A stretch of 64,000 nt of DNA, from NCBI RefSeq assembly GCF_024713945.1, contig NC_134682.1:3945001-4009000 (forward strand). The letters run 5' to 3'. Both the position numbers and the translations under genes were made by a program. Numbering within the stretch: the first letter of the stretch is position 1; every line of letters begins with the position of its first letter. This DNA comes from Dermatophagoides farinae (taxonomy: Eukaryota > Arthropoda > Arachnida > Sarcoptiformes > Pyroglyphidae). The notes beneath the pieces were generated by a model, which had not been told where the DNA came from, did no database searches, and saw only the letters and a program-made list of their open reading frames with translations. This document shows positions 34,101 to 46,019 of this stretch, one piece after another.

Positions 34101-37100
34101 GATGATGATGATGAATATAGAGATCGATGGTTTTTTTGTTTTGATCGAGCCAGAAAAAAAAGACCGAAAATTGACGAATTTTTTTGTTCGAAAACAAAAA
34201 AAAAAAATAAACAACAATTTGAAATTTAATGTCTCAATCGATCGATACAATAAAATGACAACTAATCAACAATCATAGTTCGAATATATATTCATTGTGT
34301 GTGTGTGTGGTTTTTTTTTGGTAAGGTCACCGACAACAACAACGTCAAATCCATTGCAGCATCTATCAATTGATTAACTAGAGACGAAAAAAAAAATATC
34401 ATTCGATTTTTGCAAGCAACAAATTGAATTGAAATTTATTTCTACTACAAATAATAAAGGTAAGTTTTATGTTTTATGATTTTTTTTTGTGAGAAACCAA
34501 ACACACACACATACATACATAGACCAGATGAAATTTCACCTGGAATTTTTTATTTTATTTTTATTTTTGATTGAGAGTAATGTAATGTTTTGAGTATTTG
34601 TGTATTTTGGCTGCTTTTTTTTGGCAATAAGGCTATAACCTGCAATATCTCTCTCTTACACATTTAGGTTGTCTGCTTCTGTCTCTTTCAATCTATATTA
34701 TTTGTATTTTTATTATTATTAGTTTAGTTCACTGTTTATTTATTTTTATTTTTTTCGCTGCCAAGAGACCAGAAACAAAAAACACCTACGTCAGTGTGTG
34801 TGTGTGTGTGTGTGTGTATGTATCTTGACAAACAAGGATCGATCTGTATTATAAAAAAACTATCGTCATCATCAAATGAACCAGAAAAATTAAACTAAAA
34901 AAAAAACACGCCACACAACTAAACCAAATGGTAAATCTCATCATCATCATCATCATTAAACACACACACACATTATTGTCACGTTGTTATTTGCCCTTAA
35001 CGTATACGTTATTTTTTTCTGTTTTTTGAGAAAAAAAAGAAGAAGATTATCCATTCATTGAATGTTTTTCATCACTTTACATTCATCATGGTTCGTTCTC
35101 TTTCTTTCATTCACAATCTATCTTTGTATATCTAATAATAATCTACTGACAAACTGATTACCTGGTGGTCGTCAAGATCACAAACATACCAACAAACAAC
35201 CCGATCTTCAATAATAATAATAATAATAAAACAACGACGACTACGACGACAACGAAAACGACTCGTATGGTCACAAAATAGTCGTGTCATTTTTTTCTGT
35301 TTATTTTTGTATTATGTAAATACATGAAATGGGTAAAAAAAAGGTAAAATAAATGTGATGATTTGATTTACTATTCCTAAAAAAAAAAATTTACAATTTT
35401 TTTTTGTTTTCTTTTTAAAATTTTTTTAGATTCATAATTATAAAAACGTCATGATGAATAGGATGATGATAATAATAAAACAAATATGAAAATATAAACA
35501 AGAAGAAAAAATTTACAACAACAATGTGCAATCTTTAAAGAAATCCAATCTTGTCATTATCAATCATCATAACTTATCAAATTGTTTCCAATTGAAATTA
35601 TCTTTTTTTATTGTTAACGATGAGAAGCTACCAATTGTATTATCATCATCATCAACAACAATGATTTGTACACCAGATATACAGATATTATTGATATATA
35701 AAGCAATATATCTGTTTAATTAAATTTTTATAATAGAGGTGACAATTTTTTTTCTTGTTTTTTTCTTAAAAAAAGTGGATATATATCATCAAGTGATCAT
35801 CATCAACATATATTTATAAAAAAAAGAGAAAAGAGACATGAATTATATAATCAATATAACTAGAATCTTTTGATTCTTTCATTCACTGTCTGTTGTATGT
35901 TTATGATACTAATTCTTATTTTATTTTTTTCTTTTTTTATTATTCTTTCATTTTTAGGTCATTCATTCATTCAAATAGTCAAACAAAAATACGCCTGATG
36001 AACAACAGAATTGAATAATGATGATGATGATGATGAATATGATGGTTCAGATTTTATTCGAAAGAATATAAAAGAAAAAGAAAATCTCAATCATTGAAGC
36101 TAAATCTTTTTCTTTTCTTTTCTTTTTTTTTTCTTTTTTTGATTCAAATATTTCATCGCATACGAGAAAAGAAAAAGAAAAAGAAAATCATCATATTAAT
36201 TGTCGCATACTGTTGTTTGTGCACGTTGCCATCATTTATTATCATTGCCGACAACCGCTCTTCTTTAGCCACCATCAATATATTACACAGTGTGTAAATT
36301 ATTATTATATCCTCTCAATGTGTGATTATTATATTATTTTATTTGGCAAAAAAAAAAAAAATTTTCTGTGAATGTGTGTGTGTGTGTCTCATTAAATTTT
36401 GTGAAAAATGAAATGAAATTTTACAAACACACAGACATTTTCCATAAAAAAAAGGCACGTTCTCTATAAAGCCGCCTGTTATCCATCCAATTCATTCGTT
36501 TATATATTGCTCTCTATAATTCGCAACATTGAAACAGCAGAACAAAAAACGGTTGAACGGCACGAATTATTAAAAAAAAAATTGGTAAAAAAAAATCATT
36601 TCTGAGTCATGATATACAATACAATTAATAATAATACAAAATCATCACTGTGAAAAAAAAAATAACGTACAACAACAGCAACAACAACTATTGACTCACA
36701 TCATCACATCAAATCAACAGCGGTTAAAACTTTAAAATTAAAAAAAATTTTTCATCATTCAAATTCATCATCATTCGAATCCATTAGAAATTCTGCTCAA
36801 CAAAAAAAAAAAAAAAAAAAACAGTAAAAACCACACACACACACATCAACCAAACCACGCCGCTTTAGGTGAGAACGACGCCGACGCCAAGTTTTTTTTG
36901 TTTTATTTTATATTACAGTTAAATATATACCAGTGTGTACGGAAACGAAAAAAAAAATCGACAGTTATTATTATAATTGAAACGCCCCTATATTCTATTC
37001 GTTTTTTTTCTGTTCATTCGTCTGTGTTTTGTTTGTTTCTGTGTGTGTGTGTGCGTGTGTGTGTGTATGTATGTTTTTTGTGCCATATTTTTTTTTCCAC

Positions 37101-37492
37101 ATTTATTCACATTTGATGATTCGCCTAATTCTTCATTCATTCATTCGTTCATCACTTGTGACTCAAATCGAACATCTCAAAACAACAATAATAACAACAA
37201 CAACAACAACAAATACATCCAGTCAAAAATCATTCACTCATTCGGGTCAATCCAAGTCAAAACATTTCATTTCAGTTTCAGTTTCAATGTGTTGAAGAGA
37301 GAGAAAAAAAGTCAAAGTCAAGTTACCCCTTTGAATTTGCATCATCTGTTTATTATTTTATTTTATTTTTTTTTTTTTTGAACAATTTTTCATCGTCGTT
37401 TTTTTTCGATTGTTTAATAATTGAAAAATATTGTATAGAAAAAAAAATATCGTCCGATATAGAAACACGCCGTCCAATAAAAATCGAACATA
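31176..37492. other. Long repeat-rich 5' region of the ELOVL gene
   Basis: About 6.3 kb with no certain coding exon. It probably contains ELOVL promoter and 5' UTR material. Candidates are a TATAAA at 36465-36470, donors at 34459 (AAAG|GTAAGT) and 36869 (TTAG|GTGAGA), and GC-rich ACGACGCCGACGCCA at 36875-36889. A possible but unsupported coding exon ends at a GTAAGT donor near 32944. Otherwise ATC, TTG, ATA and CA repeats and poly-T runs. Confidence 0.45.
36465..36470 (+). promoter_or_regulatory. Candidate TATA box for ELOVL
   Basis: TATAAA followed by GCCGCC, a local GC rise in otherwise AT-rich DNA about 1 kb before the ELOVL ATG. With a start site 25-30 bp downstream, an untranslated exon ending at the donor at 36869 would be possible. 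AT-rich sequence makes chance TATA matches common. Confidence 0.25.
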
Positions 37493-38569
37493 ATGAATGA
37501 TGAAAATGTGGCCGATTCATCAGCCGCAGCCAGAATAGCACCAACATCAACAATAATGATGAATAATGATGAAAAGATGGCCATGAATATGAATATAACG
37601 AATGAAGTATATCTAAAATTTGGTAGACCAATATCAAATGAATGGTCAGAATTTCCTGGGCTTCCATTTGCCTTTGAATTTGAATCAAATTTTAATCGTG
37701 ATTATCATCGACAATGGATGTACGATAATTGGTATATAGCGATATATGTAAGCATCATATACATAATGGTTATATTTACTGGCCGTTGGTTGATGACAAA
37801 TAGACAACCATATAGTCTACGTACGCCTATGGCCTTATGGAATTTAGCTATCGCTTTGTTTTCATTGTTTGGCACAATACGTTGTCTTCCGGAATTCATA
37901 CACATCATTACGCAGGAAGGAATAGAACAATCATTTTGTTCAAGTTCATATTATCGTGATGTACGAATAACACTTTGGTATTGGCTATTTGTCTGGTCAA
38001 AAGTAATTGAATTAGGTGATACAATATTCATCATATTACGTAAACAGAATCTAATATTTTTACATTGGATCCATCATGTATTAACGTTATCATATGCATT
38101 TTTCGTTATTGGTGATGCACCCGGTACGGCACGTTGGATGGTTTCAATGAATTTCACCATACATACATCAATGTATACATATTATACATTGAAAGCTATG
38201 CGTTTTCGTATTTCACGTTTAATTGCAATGACAATAACAATAGCGCAAATAACCCAAATGATATTTGGCCTATACATCAATATGAAAGCCTATTTAATTA
38301 AACAATCTGGACAATCATGTGATACCTCAATATCCGCTTCACTATGTGGCCTTTTCATTTATTTTCTTTTTTTCTTATTATTTATCAAGTTCTTTGTATT
38401 TTCATATTGTTCCAGATTTCCATTGATTGGCTTACGTAAATCATTACGAACAACAACAACAAAAACAACATCAAATATCAAAAATAATAGTATCATTACA
38501 AACAATAGCCATTCAACAAACATTAGCAATAGTAATAATGTTCGATCGATGAAAAAACATGTTGATTAA
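37493..38569 (+). CDS. Very-long-chain fatty-acid elongase (ELOVL6-like)
   Basis: ER multi-pass 3-ketoacyl-CoA synthase that condenses malonyl-CoA with long-chain acyl-CoA. A single 358-aa exon. The catalytic histidine box HWIHH is at residues 191-195. Other family signatures are SLRTPMALWN, KVIELGDTIFIILRK and MNFTIHTSMYTYY. The pattern (RWLMTNRQPYSLRTPM, FSLFGTIRCLPE) resembles the ELOVL3/6 branch. It is longer than typical members (about 265-300 aa) because of a roughly 50-aa acidic/Met-rich N-terminal extension and a Thr/Asn/Ser-rich C-terminal tail. The tail ends MKKHVD, near but not matching a canonical dilysine ER-retrieval signal. AATAAA is at 38789-38794. The lack of introns contrasts with most neighbours. 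Confidence 0.93.
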   Translation: MNDENVADSSAAARIAPTSTIMMNNDEKMAMNMNITNEVYLKFGRPISNEWSEFPGLPFAFEFESNFNRDYHRQWMYDNWYIAIYVSIIYIMVIFTGRWLMTNRQPYSLRTPMALWNLAIALFSLFGTIRCLPEFIHIITQEGIEQSFCSSSYYRDVRITLWYWLFVWSKVIELGDTIFIILRKQNLIFLHWIHHVLTLSYAFFVIGDAPGTARWMVSMNFTIHTSMYTYYTLKAMRFRISRLIAMTITIAQITQMIFGLYINMKAYLIKQSGQSCDTSISASLCGLFIYFLFFLLFIKFFVFSYCSRFPLIGLRKSLRTTTTKTTSNIKNNSIITNNSHSTNISNSNNVRSMKKHVD

Positions 38570-40500
38570 TCCATAAATTCTTCCTTTGTTTGTTTGTTTG
38601 TTTGTTTGTTTATTTGTTTGTTTGTTTTTCTTTGTCTTTTTGTCCATCCAACAAATCCAATACCCATATATCTCTTACCATCTACCTACTATTCACAATT
38701 TTTAATTAAAAACAAAATAACGGTCTAAAAACCCGGTATTACTACTACTGCTACTGCTATATTAATTTAACAAACAAAATACGAAACAAATAAATCTTTT
38801 TGTTTAAAAAAAAAAATAAAAACTTTGTACCTTGTATTCAAAAATAAAAAAATTTACAAAATTAACGAAATTTTTTTTTCTATTTATAAAAAAAAAATTA
38901 TTCGTCATACACACCCACCAACACACACACAGAGACACAAACAAAATAGCCCTGTTTGTATTTTGGAACGAATTTTCAAAACAACAAAAAAAAACATTAT
39001 CGTTTGCTGTCTACAATTATATATAAATATTATATATCCACGATTCACACATGTTGTAAAAGTTGAAAATTCCTATTCAAAAAAAAAGTAAAAAAAAAAA
39101 ATTCATATGACACAGCCACAATATATATGGAACATTTTGAAAAATTTTGAAAACAAAAACTCTGTTGCCTTCTTTTTTTCTTTCTTTCTTTCTTTCTCTT
39201 GATCGTCATCATCATTCTCATTATCATCATCATCATCATCATCGTCGTCATCATCATCATCATTTTTCATTCATTCTTATTATTATTATTGTAATTTTTT
39301 TTTTATTATTTTAATTTTAATTAATTAATTAATTCATTCGATTGATTTGATTGATTGATTGATTCAATTGTGAAATGAAAAAAAAGTGAATAATTTGTGG
39401 CGAAATATTAATAACGATAATAATAATAATAATTCTTTTCAATTGATTACTAAAATATATAATTTCTATGATCTATGATGATTGCAAAACAAAAAACAAA
39501 AAAATGACAAGAATCAAATGATTCAATCATCATATTGATTGATTGATTGATTGATTGATGGTTGGTTGGTTTTTTTTTCACAGAGAGAAAAAAAATGGAT
39601 CAAAAACAACAAACAAACAAACAAATGTGATGATAAATTTTGGCAATTGCGAAATGAAAAAAAAAACAACAACAACAACAACATACACTTATTGAACTTG
39701 AACTTTTTTTTCAATTTTCAAGGTAGTTCAACGTGTATTCATAGTACAGATGAATGGATGATGATGATGATGATGATGATGGTGAAAACGTCAACGTTCG
39801 AATGACGAAGACGACGACCGAAACACAGACCCAAATAAACATTTTCCATTTCTCCTCCAAATTTTTCTTAATGTTTTTTTTTCGTTTTGTTTTGTTTATA
39901 TCATGGATATTTGACGGGCTTTTTTCTGAATTTTTTTTTAAACAGCAGTAAAAGTAAAAATAAAATAAATAGGCAAAATTTCAAATGGTTGTTGTTGTTG
40001 TTGTTGAAAATCACGTTGATCCAGAAATGATTTGCGAAATGAAAATTAAAAACATACACATGCCATATATATGATCATGATGAAAATAAACTCATAACAA
40101 AAACAACAACAACAACTTGTTGCATCGACAAATTCATTCATTTGGTCTCATTTTTTTTTAGTGTAAAATCTAAGGAGAATGACATTGTGCCCTGTCGACC
40201 GGCCATCATAACGGATCATTATTATCATCGTATGATGATCTTCTTCGATCATTATGATGATGATGATGATGATGATTGCTCCCCTTATTAAACGGTCACA
40301 TTTGTCTTGTACTGAATTTTCTTTTTTTTTTCTCCACAAAGCTCATCGGATTATTCGATCGACATGATGATGATGATGATGATGACATAATGACACAGTG
40401 GCAGTGAAACCTATACGCGTATAATATATACAGACAAAAATTAGACAAATTTTTTTTCCGAATTTGTGATATAATTTTATTATAGTGTATGATTTTTTTT
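38570..40500. other. Noncoding 3' flank of ELOVL
   Basis: ELOVL 3' UTR with a TTTG repeat at about 38588-38627, then AT-rich DNA with ATC, GATT and TTG repeats. A minus-strand AATAAA near 40478, just past the orphan exon stop, probably marks that transcript's end. No other gene recognised. Confidence 0.5.
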
Positions 40501-40619
40501 TCAAGAGGATATAGATTTATTCATTTCCAATCGGCAACCGTTACCATCACAATTTATGCATGTATATTGATGATCTGTTTTCCATTGATAAGCATCGTTC
40601 AATCTTATGTATCGGCTGT
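40501..40619 (-). CDS. Orphan Cys-rich 3'-terminal exon
   Basis: After the acceptor AAATACAG the minus strand stays open in one phase for 38 codons to TGA at 40503-40501. It encodes RYIRLNDAYQWKTDHQYT, then CINCDGNGC, then a short tail ending SISS. A minus-strand AATAAA follows about 25 nt downstream. The CxxC plus third Cys, a Trp and the coding-like codon choice suggest the end of a small secreted or Cys-rich protein. No upstream exon could be joined. The exon could belong to an unrecognised gene starting within 40620-41300, or be an alternative end of the TRPM transcript, since a consensus donor (GATAAG|GTAGGT) lies 30 nt past the TRPM stop. Partial; product unknown. Confidence 0.35.
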
Positions 40620-41330
40620 CTGTATTTATCAAGAAAAAAAAACGAATGTTTATTTAGTAAATTGATTATTTACAATCAAACGACAAAAAAAAACAGAAAT
40701 ATATCTGTACCTATCATATAACATTATATACAACAATGCCAAACACTCGTATATTCAAAATATTGCAACAGTTTCAGTCCAATGGAAAATGAAAAAAAAA
40801 ATTTCAATGCAAATTATTAGACTCAAAATTGAAAATTCATCATCATTAGCGATTGATAAAACATAAACAAAAACAAAACAAAGATGAATTGAATTTTTTT
40901 GAAGAAACAACAAAATTCATTTTCCACAAATAAGTTCACTATGTGTTTATACAGGTAAAAAAGTAGTGTAAACAACAACGAAACACACACACACAAAAAA
41001 AAATTAGAGCAATGAATATGTGATAAAATTTAAATTTAGGGAAAAAATGACTACAGAGACAAACAAACAAGCAAACATAGCACACAACTAATGAAAATGA
41101 AATTTCCATTTTCATTTTTTTTTTTTTTTTGTAATGACAAAAAAAACGAAGCTTGGCCCGAATTTTCATCATCAGATGACGTTTTGAACTAATTTCCAAT
41201 TTGAAACCGATCATAATCATCATCATCATATATATTATAAAAGTAATAAGAAGAAAAAAAATTGAACCAAAAAAAAAAAACAAACAAGAACACATCACCT
41301 ACCTTATCTTCATCATAATCATCATTAATA
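40620..41330. other. Noncoding region after TRPM
   Basis: Probably TRPM 3' UTR and/or intron leading to the orphan exon at 40501-40619. A donor-like AAG|GTAGGT on the minus strand lies at about 41300. AT-rich; nothing else recognised. Confidence 0.4.
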
Positions 41331-44300
41331 TTATAAACATTCAATGATTATCTCCGGTGATGATGGTGGTGGTGGTGATGGCGAAACTAATGATGACGAT
41401 GATGATGATGATGGTTTCATTTCCTTGTTTCCATCATCACCATCAACATAAGCATGAGCAACATCGTTGTTGACTTGTCCAATATCATTGCCAATCATAT
41501 TTTTTGTTACTATATTTTCTTTGAATGTAGAACGATATAAAAATTTTTCCAATTCAAACAATTTACTCTTAATTTCACGTAATAATTTTTTTTCATATTC
41601 AATTTCTTCAGTTATATCACGCATACAATCCCATTGACGATGATAAAATTCATCATTATTATTATCATTACCATCCATTCTTGATAATCGTTGCTGTTGA
41701 TCAAGATATTCGCATGCTAATAATTTCCAATAAAGACAATCTTCTGGTGATATAATGTTTTCATTTTCAGTTGATTTTTGTTTCCGTTGATGATGATAAA
41801 TTCTGTCGAATAATTTACACCATTTATGGCTATAACAACAACAACATAGAATGTAGACAATATAATAACATAATAGATACAAATAGTAAATAATACTGAA
41901 TGGCTCCGGTATTGATAATCGATTAGCAAAATCTATCACTAATTGATAACGTTGAAATTTCCAAATTGAATCAATTTCTGATACCCATTTGGAAGCGGTC
42001 ACGGCAAATATAGAGAACAATAAAGGGCCAAGAATTAATTTAAGAATAATGAAGAATTGAAAAACAAAAACGTATATTATAAACGTATCGTTATCATCAT
42101 CATTTTGATAATCAAATGTAATGGATGAATTATCAAATGTATGAAAACTATTTGGACAATATTCAGCTTGTTTTTGCCGATCATTTGTAACGGTGATTTT
42201 GCCTGATGGTGGTCCAGTAAATAAGGAAACGATGCCCTGATGAAATACTGATTTCACTGAATCAACAGTCAATTCTTCATATGGATATTGTAATGATCGA
42301 ATGGCAATGGAATTAGCAATCAATATAACAGTGGTGATACGCATATAGTTAACAAAATCCACAGTGATCATCAATCGAAATCGATATAGGAAAGGACCAA
42401 GCGTTGATGAAATTGGTAAATATACTGAGATTAATCGATAATAAAAGTACAAAACAGCCAATGCAATCATAATTTTTTGCCAATAGATTGGATAAAAATA
42501 TATTCGAAGAACACGGGTGGTTGAAAAAATTCCAGTAAAAATGAGAATCAATAGGATTTCGATGATTTTCGGATATACAGTTACAACGGATGAATATCGT
42601 ATGAATAGAATATAAACATGTCGAATGTAACTGATTGCTATGAGCAATGACCAACTACAAACGATTGAATCGAGAATAATATTACCACAATTTGGATATA
42701 ATGCGGCTAATGAAATCAATATGAGAAAAATCACATAAAACAATAATGATGTATAAAATTTGCTAATCGGTGCCGACCACATCATAATAATCATTTTCCA
42801 TAATGGTGGCTGTTTCTCTACAAATACCTCCCGTTTCTTCTTCCGGTCGGATCTATAGTTTTCATTCATAGTGTTTGATGATTGGTTTGATGTTCCAACA
42901 TCATTAACGAAAGCCTGATTATTGTAAGCCATTTGTTTCATTTCGTACGTTTCATTACGATTCACATTTTCATATACATCATCCAGTTCATCGTCATCAT
43001 CATCGTCCAATTCTTCATCATCATCTTTTGGTTCATCATTTTTAAAACGAACCCAAATATACATGGGAAATACTAATAAACTACAAAGTAATATTTTGAT
43101 TGAAACTGGAACGGTAAAAAAACCCCATGTTATTTCACGAAGACGAATCTTTCCTTGAAATGTATTGGCCAACCATTTTTGGCAACAAGGATGAGCAAGA
43201 AATTGTTTCAATCTTGCATTGGCTGCAATATCTACGGCTGTCATATAGTTCCAATCTTTGATTGATTCACGTAGTACATTATAGGCAAGCGTTATGTTTT
43301 CCTGATAACAACGATCAAGCACATCGTATGCATAGCTGGCAAATGTTTTCGAACGTTGTTCAAGTTCAAATTTTAGATTTGTATCATAAACATGCCAGGA
43401 TAGTCGTTCGAAAAACATTGATATTATCAATGCTAAATGTATTGGATGATCACAATATTTCCATAAAATTTCAACCAATTCATAACGATTTTGTACGACT
43501 GCCCACATTGTTAACAATGTTAGTGCTTTACGTTCAGCTACCAATGAATCTTCAATGAAATCGCTAGCATTTAGATGTAGTTCATCTAGGAATATATTTT
43601 TTATGAAATTCAAATTGTTGAATCAAACAAGACACTTACCAATTTTAATTAAATTTTGTAATCCAGTACCAAATTCTAGTAACCAATTTAAATCGGTTTC
43701 AATGAAAAATTTCGATTGTCTATCGACTGGTGATTTACTTAGCACAGTTTCCCAACATACAGCATGAAAAAATTCATCATCATGTATCATACGAAATAGG
43801 CGACTTAATTTGGATGGTGTTAAAAATTTATGCAAGTGAAAACCATTGGCCAAAAATAGTTCAACAAATTCTTCACGATCCTGTCGTGTTAATATGGTCA
43901 GAAATTTAGATTTCAATAATCCACTTAAACTGATTGAATTCATTGAAAACAATGTGTTTCGAGCTACATTAGCACAATTCCAATCGACAATTAAATCAAA
44001 ATCTTTAGAAAATTGTTCACCATCAAATGGACGATCAACATTACGATGTTTAGATTTCAATATGGCATTCAATAAATATTCACGAAGATTGGTAAGATTA
44101 CCTTGATTGATGTTATGCGTATCCAATAAGATTAAATATTCACGACCATCTTGTCGCCGATGTTGTTTGGTGAGACAAACACATTCAATGACTTGTTGAC
44201 AAATTTTATCACGTTCATTGTTTTTATTGTCAGCTTCCAAATCACTGAACTGTTGTATTATTTTCTTATCCAACAATGGCTTCACGTGTTTATCGATATA

Positions 44301-45638
44301 ATCCACATCCAAATAATCAATAAATGAATCAAATATCCGTGTATATGCATAGGAAACAATATCGGCCATTCCACCAGTTCCTTGCAATACGACAACCGGG
44401 ATTCGTTTTTTTATCAATTGCAAAACAAGCCGTATATTTTCTGGTTCTCCATCAATCAAAATCGAAACAAACGGTGTATCAGCATTATTTTCATCATGAT
44501 TTTTTGATTGTTTTTGGCTTGAATTGTTAGTACAATCTTGGATGGTGAATAAATCGATCAATTTCATAATGAAATCATTGTTGTAGGGAAAATTTTTCAA
44601 CACAATAAAATGTGTATGATCAGGATTCAATTCAAATCGATGGCCATCATTGCAGCCAGTGTTTTCAATGTTTAACAAATTCTGATCGACCAAACCAAAA
44701 ACAGATGATGCATATAAACAGTATAAACAAACATTTGAAAAATCAATAATAACCATTACTTACCAATGCATTTTCAATGCAGCATAATTTTCGTCCATAA
44801 ACCAGATGATTTTCATGAGCAATGCCGATCAAATTAAAGGAATTCACCTGTTGATAAAGACGACCTTTTAGTTTGGCCTTTCGAAATTCACGTTCGATTG
44901 CCGAACACACATAAGATGTTACACCACCATTAACGGCATTGGTCAATATCCACATTTTGGTCGACATAGCCGCTTTTGCGATACCAATTTGAAAATTTTT
45001 AATTTGTTTTTCATTTTTCCATCGAGTATTTTGTGATTTTCCCGTAACGATCAATGTAACAATTTTGGGCATTCCAAGTTGCCATTCTTCCAACAATATT
45101 CGTGCCAATTCATTAGATGTGATATGTGGTTCAAGCGAAACGAATGGTTTAAACTGGAAAAATAACAGAATAAAATTACAAATTATTATTATTATTCGAA
45201 TCAAAATTCAACACTTACATCGTATTGATGATCTTTGTGTTGGAAATGAATTTCACCTAAATTAAATGATGATCTTGTTGGTGATTCAGATTCGAATGGT
45301 GATTCTTTTATAGCATTCAATTGTCCTGTCAATGGTGTTGGTAATGGTGTAGGAAGCGGAAATATCGAACCAGAACGTCGTGAACGTCGACGTGTTGCTA
45401 ATTTTGATTGTTTTAGATATGTATTCAATTTTGCATCCTCATCATAACAATCACCGTGTTGATTTCCTTGCTGTGAAATTCTTGCCACCAATTGTATTCG
45501 TTTGACAATCGATTGAAAACCACCGGTTCCTGAACTTTGGCCAAGCCTTACGAATGAATTCTTCCGTTCGGCGGTTGAAGATTCTCGGCCCGGATAAATT
45601 TCATCTTCTTCATCATTCATTGGATTCTGGTTATTCAT
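41331..45638 (-). CDS. TRPM-family cation channel
   Basis: Exons 45638-45219, 45153-44764, 44681-43640 and 43585-41331 join in phase to 1368 aa. The order matches TRPM: a low-complexity N-terminus, then the TRPM homology region (TNAVNGGVTSYV, FNLIGIAHENHLV, IPVVVLQGTGGMADIV), ankyrin-like helical repeats, six transmembrane segments (about residues 885-1150), a TRP box WKFQRYQLVIDF (from about 1159) and a C-terminal coiled coil (EEIEYEKKLLREIKSKLFELE). The pre-S1 loop carries a poly-Asp tract. The pore region (about 1062-1077, HQGIVSLFTGPPSG) does not show the P-Y-W-x-x-Y-G-E pattern usual in TRPM, so ion selectivity cannot be assumed. No C-terminal kinase or NUDT9-like domain is present. ATG 45638 was chosen since the longer frame begins only at TTG. 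Divergent from DDX10, 381 bp away. Confidence 0.9.
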
Positions 45639-45956
45639 CCTATGATAATTGTTGTATGTTGTTATGTCTATGTTTGTTACTAACTGACAAATTTGACATT
45701 TTTCGATTGATATGGATAAAAAAAACAACCTAAACCAACAAACACCTGTGCACGCTTATTCTATGCCATCAAGTTAATTTTGATAATTATCAAAATGATC
45801 GATCATCAGAAGATTTAACATTCGAAACACTTGAATAACAACAGATAACAGGTGTGTGTGTGTTTGAAGCGCCATAAATTTAAAAACAAGCAACAAAATG
45901 ATTTAGAATCATCAACCTCTGTAGTCATATCTTCTATGAACAAACACTAAACATGT

Positions 45957-45962
45957 CACGTG
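45957..45962. promoter_or_regulatory. CACGTG E-box upstream of DDX10
   Basis: A palindromic E-box in ATGTCACGTGTGTT, 57 bp before the DDX10 ATG, matching the POLR3F arrangement. It lies in the 381-bp divergent spacer shared with TRPM. Myc/Max regulation is inferred by analogy with ribosome-biogenesis genes in other animals. Confidence 0.45.
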
Positions 45963-46019
45963 TGTTGCTCGCATGGTTTTCATCTGCAGAATATATACAT
46001 CCAAAAAAAAAAAACAAAC

